From the NCBI RefSeq assembly GCF_013248905.1, contig NZ_JABRVS010000002.1:1-8978 (forward strand): a stretch of DNA of 8,978 nucleotides. The letters are read 5' to 3'. The notes below the pieces were generated by a model. That model ran no database searches and was not told where the DNA came from. It saw nothing but the letters and a program-made list of their open reading frames with translations. Position numbers and translations under genes: made by a program. Of this stretch, positions 6,769 through 8,978 are shown in pieces. Every line of letters starts with the position of its first letter. The stretch's first letter is position 1. The stretch is from Shewanella sp. VB17. Lineage in GTDB: Bacteria > Pseudomonadota > Gammaproteobacteria > Enterobacterales > Shewanellaceae.

Positions 6769-7885
6769 GTTACTGCAAACCTACAGTGGTGATAGTCAAA
6801 CAATCGTGGGGACCACGGTATCGGGTCGAGATGTGCCGGTTGAAGGGATTGAGTCCAGCGTTGGGCTGTATATTAATACCTTGCCATTGATGGTTGATTG
6901 GGAGCAAGCCGAGTTAACGGTTGGCGCTAGCTTAAAAGCGATTCAAAAAGATATTGCGGCGTTGAACAGTCACAGTGCAGTGTCGCTAGCGAGTCTGCAA
7001 CAAGACGGTGAGCGATTGTTCCATAGCTTGTTTGTGTTTGAAAACTATCCGCTGTCGGAGGTGGATGAGCTTAATACTGGGATTGAATCTAATTTAGCTT
7101 TCCGTGATGCGGTAGAGAAAGTGGATTATCCGCTGTCGGTGATAGCTTTTGAGGAAGGGGATAGCTTAACGGTTAACCTTGGATTTAGTGAAGCTTGGTT
7201 GAGCATCCAGGATGCCACACGTCTGCTTAATCAGCTTGAGTGTATCTTAAGCTCAATCGCCGCCAAGCCCGCGCAGTTATGTCAGTCATTATCTTTTATC
7301 AGTGAGGATGAACGCAATACCTTGCTGCACAGCTTTAACGACACTGAGGCGCCATATCCAAGCGATAAAACCTTGCATCAGTTGTTTGATGAGCAGGTGT
7401 CGAAAACACCGGATAACATTGCTTTAGTGTTTGAAGACAAGCAGCTCACCTATGCTGAATTAAATGAAAGAGCCAATCAATTAGCCCACAGCATCCGTCA
7501 GACACACCTCGATATCTGTGGTCACGAGCTTAAGGCCGATACCTTAATTCCACTGTATTTGGACAGAAGTCTGGAGATGGTGATTAGTATTTTAGCGGTG
7601 CTGAAAGCGGGTGGTGCGTATGTGCCTATTTCGCCGGAGTACCCAGCAGAGCGAACTCAGTTCATCTTAACCGATACCGATGCCAAGATGGTGGTGACGC
7701 AGTCACAATATCTTGAGACGCTAACTGCTCTGGGTGATGATATGAGTTTGTTGTCAGCAGACTTGTCTTCGAGTTATGAAAGTATGCCAACCCAAAGACT
7801 AAACCTAGTCAGCACAGCTAACGATTTGGCCTATGTGATTTACACCTCTGGGACGACGGGGAAACCAAAGGGGGGTGATGATTGA
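6731..7885 (+). CDS. NRPS: C domain C-terminal part and A domain N-terminal part, copy 2
   Basis: Resumes the C domain after the extra A. Residues 1-185 hold the C-terminal lobe (VSGRDVPVEGIESSVGLYINTLPL cut here to its core VGLYINTLPL for motif C5, and LFVFENYP for C6). The rest is the N-terminal part of an A domain up to YTSGTTGKPKG (A3). It carries one residue change from copy 1: QRLNLVS in place of QRPNLVS (codon CTA, C to T at 7800), just before A3. The GTG at 6731 is an internal Val codon, not a start. The frame ends in TGA at 7883-7885 because of a G6 run (7870-7875) where copy 1 has G5 (3379-3383). Confidence 0.9.
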   Translation: MTLNVALQFAWHKLLQTYSGDSQTIVGTTVSGRDVPVEGIESSVGLYINTLPLMVDWEQAELTVGASLKAIQKDIAALNSHSAVSLASLQQDGERLFHSLFVFENYPLSEVDELNTGIESNLAFRDAVEKVDYPLSVIAFEEGDSLTVNLGFSEAWLSIQDATRLLNQLECILSSIAAKPAQLCQSLSFISEDERNTLLHSFNDTEAPYPSDKTLHQLFDEQVSKTPDNIALVFEDKQLTYAELNERANQLAHSIRQTHLDICGHELKADTLIPLYLDRSLEMVISILAVLKAGGAYVPISPEYPAERTQFILTDTDAKMVVTQSQYLETLTALGDDMSLLSADLSSSYESMPTQRLNLVSTANDLAYVIYTSGTTGKPKGGDD

Positions 7886-7970
7886 GCATAGGGGAGTTGT
7901 GAACCTATCTCAATTTATAATTAAAACGCATGAAATATCAGCAGATACAAAAGTATTACTTTTTTTCTAA
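7875..7970 (+). CDS. NRPS A-domain fragment between two frame breaks, copy 2
   Basis: A 31-codon stretch between the G6 and T7 breaks reads VMIEHRGVVNLSQFIIK and then THEISADTKVLLFF, ending at TAA 7968-7970. It equals residues 904-934 of the 674-3478 frame. It links motif A3 to the A4 region and is needed to follow the domain across both breaks. It is a segment of the A domain and not a separate gene. Confidence 0.8.
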   Translation: MMIEHRGVVNLSQFIIKTHEISADTKVLLFF

Positions 7971-8362
7971 TTATGTTTTTGATGCGTCGGTTTATGAACT
8001 TTTTCCATGTTTATTTTCAGGGGCTTCGTTACATATAGTGCTTAAGCATGCTCAAAAAAATCCTGAAATTTTATTGAAAATGATCAACGAGTATCAGATC
8101 GATAAGGCCTTTATCCCTACAGTTATTGTTAATCATATGGCGAAAGAGCTGAAAGATTCTAGCTTGCAGGTGCTGCATACGGGAGGGGATGTGTTAAACG
8201 CATTAGCTTGCTTGCCTGCTAAGGTGACATTTAATCAATATGGCCCAACAGAAGGAACTGTATGCGTGACGCAGAACTTACTTAAAGATTTCAATGATAT
8301 TCAAATAGGAAAAGCAATAGATAATACACTGCTATATGTTTTAAATACTAGCTTGCAACCTG
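7902..8362 (+). other. AT-rich block within A domain, copy 2
   Basis: Exact counterpart of the block at 3410-3870, with no base difference noticed between the two. Whatever event produced the compositional change therefore came before the unit was duplicated, or the two copies are one locus assembled twice. Confidence 0.6.
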
Positions 8363-8978
8363 TTGCTCTTGGGGGGGCTGGTGAGCTTTACATCGGTGGC
8401 GCAGGTTTGGCGCGCGGGTATCTTAATCGCCCAGACTTAACAGCGGCGAGCTTTATTAAAAACCCGTTTGCCACGGCTGAAGACATCGAAAAAGGGTATA
8501 CGCGTTTATACAAAACGGGTGATTTGGTACGTTACTTAGCCGATGGTCATTTGGAGTATTTAGGCCGTAACGATAGCCAGGTCAAGATCCGTGGTTACCG
8601 GATTGAGCTAGGTGAAATTGAAACGGCGTTATCACTCCTCGATAGCGTGAAGCAAGCTGTGGTGATAGACCGTGAACGTGATGGGGCTAAATACTTAGCG
8701 GCGTATGTGATGTTAACAAAGGGTCATGTTTTGGACATTGATAGCGTCATGGCGTCTCTGGCTCAAAGCTTACCCGAATACATGGTGCCGGCGACGTTCA
8801 CAGATATTGATGCTGTTCCATTAACGATCAACGGTAAGCTAGACAGGCGGGCTTTACCTGAGCCGACTTGGGTTAATAGGGACAATTACACTGCACCCCG
8901 CAATGAGCTTGAGACTCGGCTGTGTGAGATTTGGCAGTCGGTGTTGGGTCTTGAGCGAGTGGGGATACACGATAACTT
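7930..8978 (+). CDS. NRPS: A domain C-terminal part and truncated T domain, copy 2, open at window end
   Basis: Same reading as 3438-4514, open to the window end with no stop. True coding starts at about 7967, after the T7 run 7960-7966. It contains A4 (FDASVYELF), A5 (NQYGPTEGT), A6, A7 (YKTGDLV), A8, A9 and A10 (NGKLDRRALP), so the pocket code is the same as in copy 1: D-A-Y-F-H-G-Q-V-C-K by hand alignment to GrsA. The only base difference seen here is silent (ATT to ATC, 8829). The carrier domain begins with NELETRLCEIWQSVLG and is cut after GIHDN, before the phosphopantetheine serine. Confidence 0.9.
   Translation, partial: MKYQQIQKYYFFSNYVFDASVYELFPCLFSGASLHIVLKHAQKNPEILLKMINEYQIDKAFIPTVIVNHMAKELKDSSLQVLHTGGDVLNALACLPAKVTFNQYGPTEGTVCVTQNLLKDFNDIQIGKAIDNTLLYVLNTSLQPVALGGAGELYIGGAGLARGYLNRPDLTAASFIKNPFATAEDIEKGYTRLYKTGDLVRYLADGHLEYLGRNDSQVKIRGYRIELGEIETALSLLDSVKQAVVIDRERDGAKYLAAYVMLTKGHVLDIDSVMASLAQSLPEYMVPATFTDIDAVPLTINGKLDRRALPEPTWVNRDNYTAPRNELETRLCEIWQSVLGLERVGIHDN

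Larger units (their letters stand above)
1..8978 (+). pseudogene. Frame-interrupted multimodular NRPS, internal part, order T-E-C-A-T-E-C-A-(T)
   Basis: The whole window is one NRPS coding sequence when the frame breaks are bridged. Domain order is T(end)-E-C-A-T-E-C-A-T(start), which gives one full C-A-T-E module and parts of two neighbours. Motifs of every domain are well preserved on both sides of each break, and the breaks are small insertions at homopolymers, so the true gene may be intact and the breaks may be sequencing errors. Neither a true start codon with ribosome binding site nor the C-terminal end (thioesterase or terminal domain) is present. A large cytoplasmic enzyme that builds a peptide containing D-residues is expected. 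The product is unknown. It is called a pseudogene here only because the sequence as given cannot encode the full protein. Confidence 0.7.
4491..8978 (+). repeat. Tandem repeat unit, copy 2 (4 nt short of complete)
   Basis: Direct repeat of copy 1, offset by 4490 nt up to about 6726, then 4491, then 4492 after about 7875, because copy 2 carries one extra base at each of those sites. It ends at gataactt, matching 4479-4486 of copy 1, so only the four bases tctt are missing from a full second unit. Three of the four substitutions found are silent third-position changes and one changes Pro to Leu. Confidence 0.97.

Noticed and set aside
1..8978. Small circular plasmid or phage genome present as a dimer
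   Set aside because: The unit holds only NRPS module sequence, with no replication, mobilization or structural gene, so a self-replicating circle of this unit is not supported.

Overview
The window is made entirely of one non-ribosomal peptide synthetase (NRPS) coding sequence on the + strand. It reads as two near-identical tandem copies of a unit of about 4,490 bp (1-4490 and 4491-8978). No other gene, RNA gene, promoter, terminator, insertion sequence or CRISPR is visible, and there is no intergenic DNA. The gene's true start and stop lie outside the window. Protein motifs such as LNERANQLAH, YTSGTTGKPKG and FENYP, together with moderate, slightly AT-leaning composition, suggest a gammaproteobacterium, possibly marine. 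That placement is inference only.

Layout by domain, reading across the frame breaks: end of a thiolation (T) domain (about 3-125), epimerization E (about 190-1410), condensation C (about 1485-2790), adenylation A (about 2810-4370), T (about 4395-4615), E (about 4680-5900), C (about 5975-7280), A (about 7300-8860), then the start of a T domain cut by the window end. So there is one complete C-A-T-E module, preceded by the T-E end of one module and followed by the C-A-(T) start of another. Each module would activate one amino acid, tether it to the T domain, invert its alpha carbon to D, and pass it to the C domain of the next module. Because the A domains are practically identical, the reading is a run of identical D-residues.

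The reading frame is broken many times. Four breaks sit at the same unit positions (A6 at 127, A6 at 694, T7 at 3468, and the CTTT stretch at 4485-4493 at the carrier-protein core; the equivalent of the last in copy 2 falls at the window end). Copy 2 has two more (6725-6731 and 7870-7875). Five of the six sites carry one extra base in or beside a homopolymer and the carrier-core site carries two; the domain motifs on either side are intact. This looks more like insertion errors in a poorly polished long-read or pyrosequencing consensus than a decayed gene, but a duplicated pseudogene cannot be excluded from sequence alone.

The window starts and ends within 4 nt of the same point of the repeat unit and holds no unique sequence, so it could be two laps around a repeat loop in an assembly graph. 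Even then the underlying biology (an NRPS with very similar C-A-T-E modules) would be real, but the number of modules could not be read from here. A second item of interest is an AT-rich block inside each A domain, covering motif A4 and much of the specificity pocket, which looks like a recombined A subdomain.
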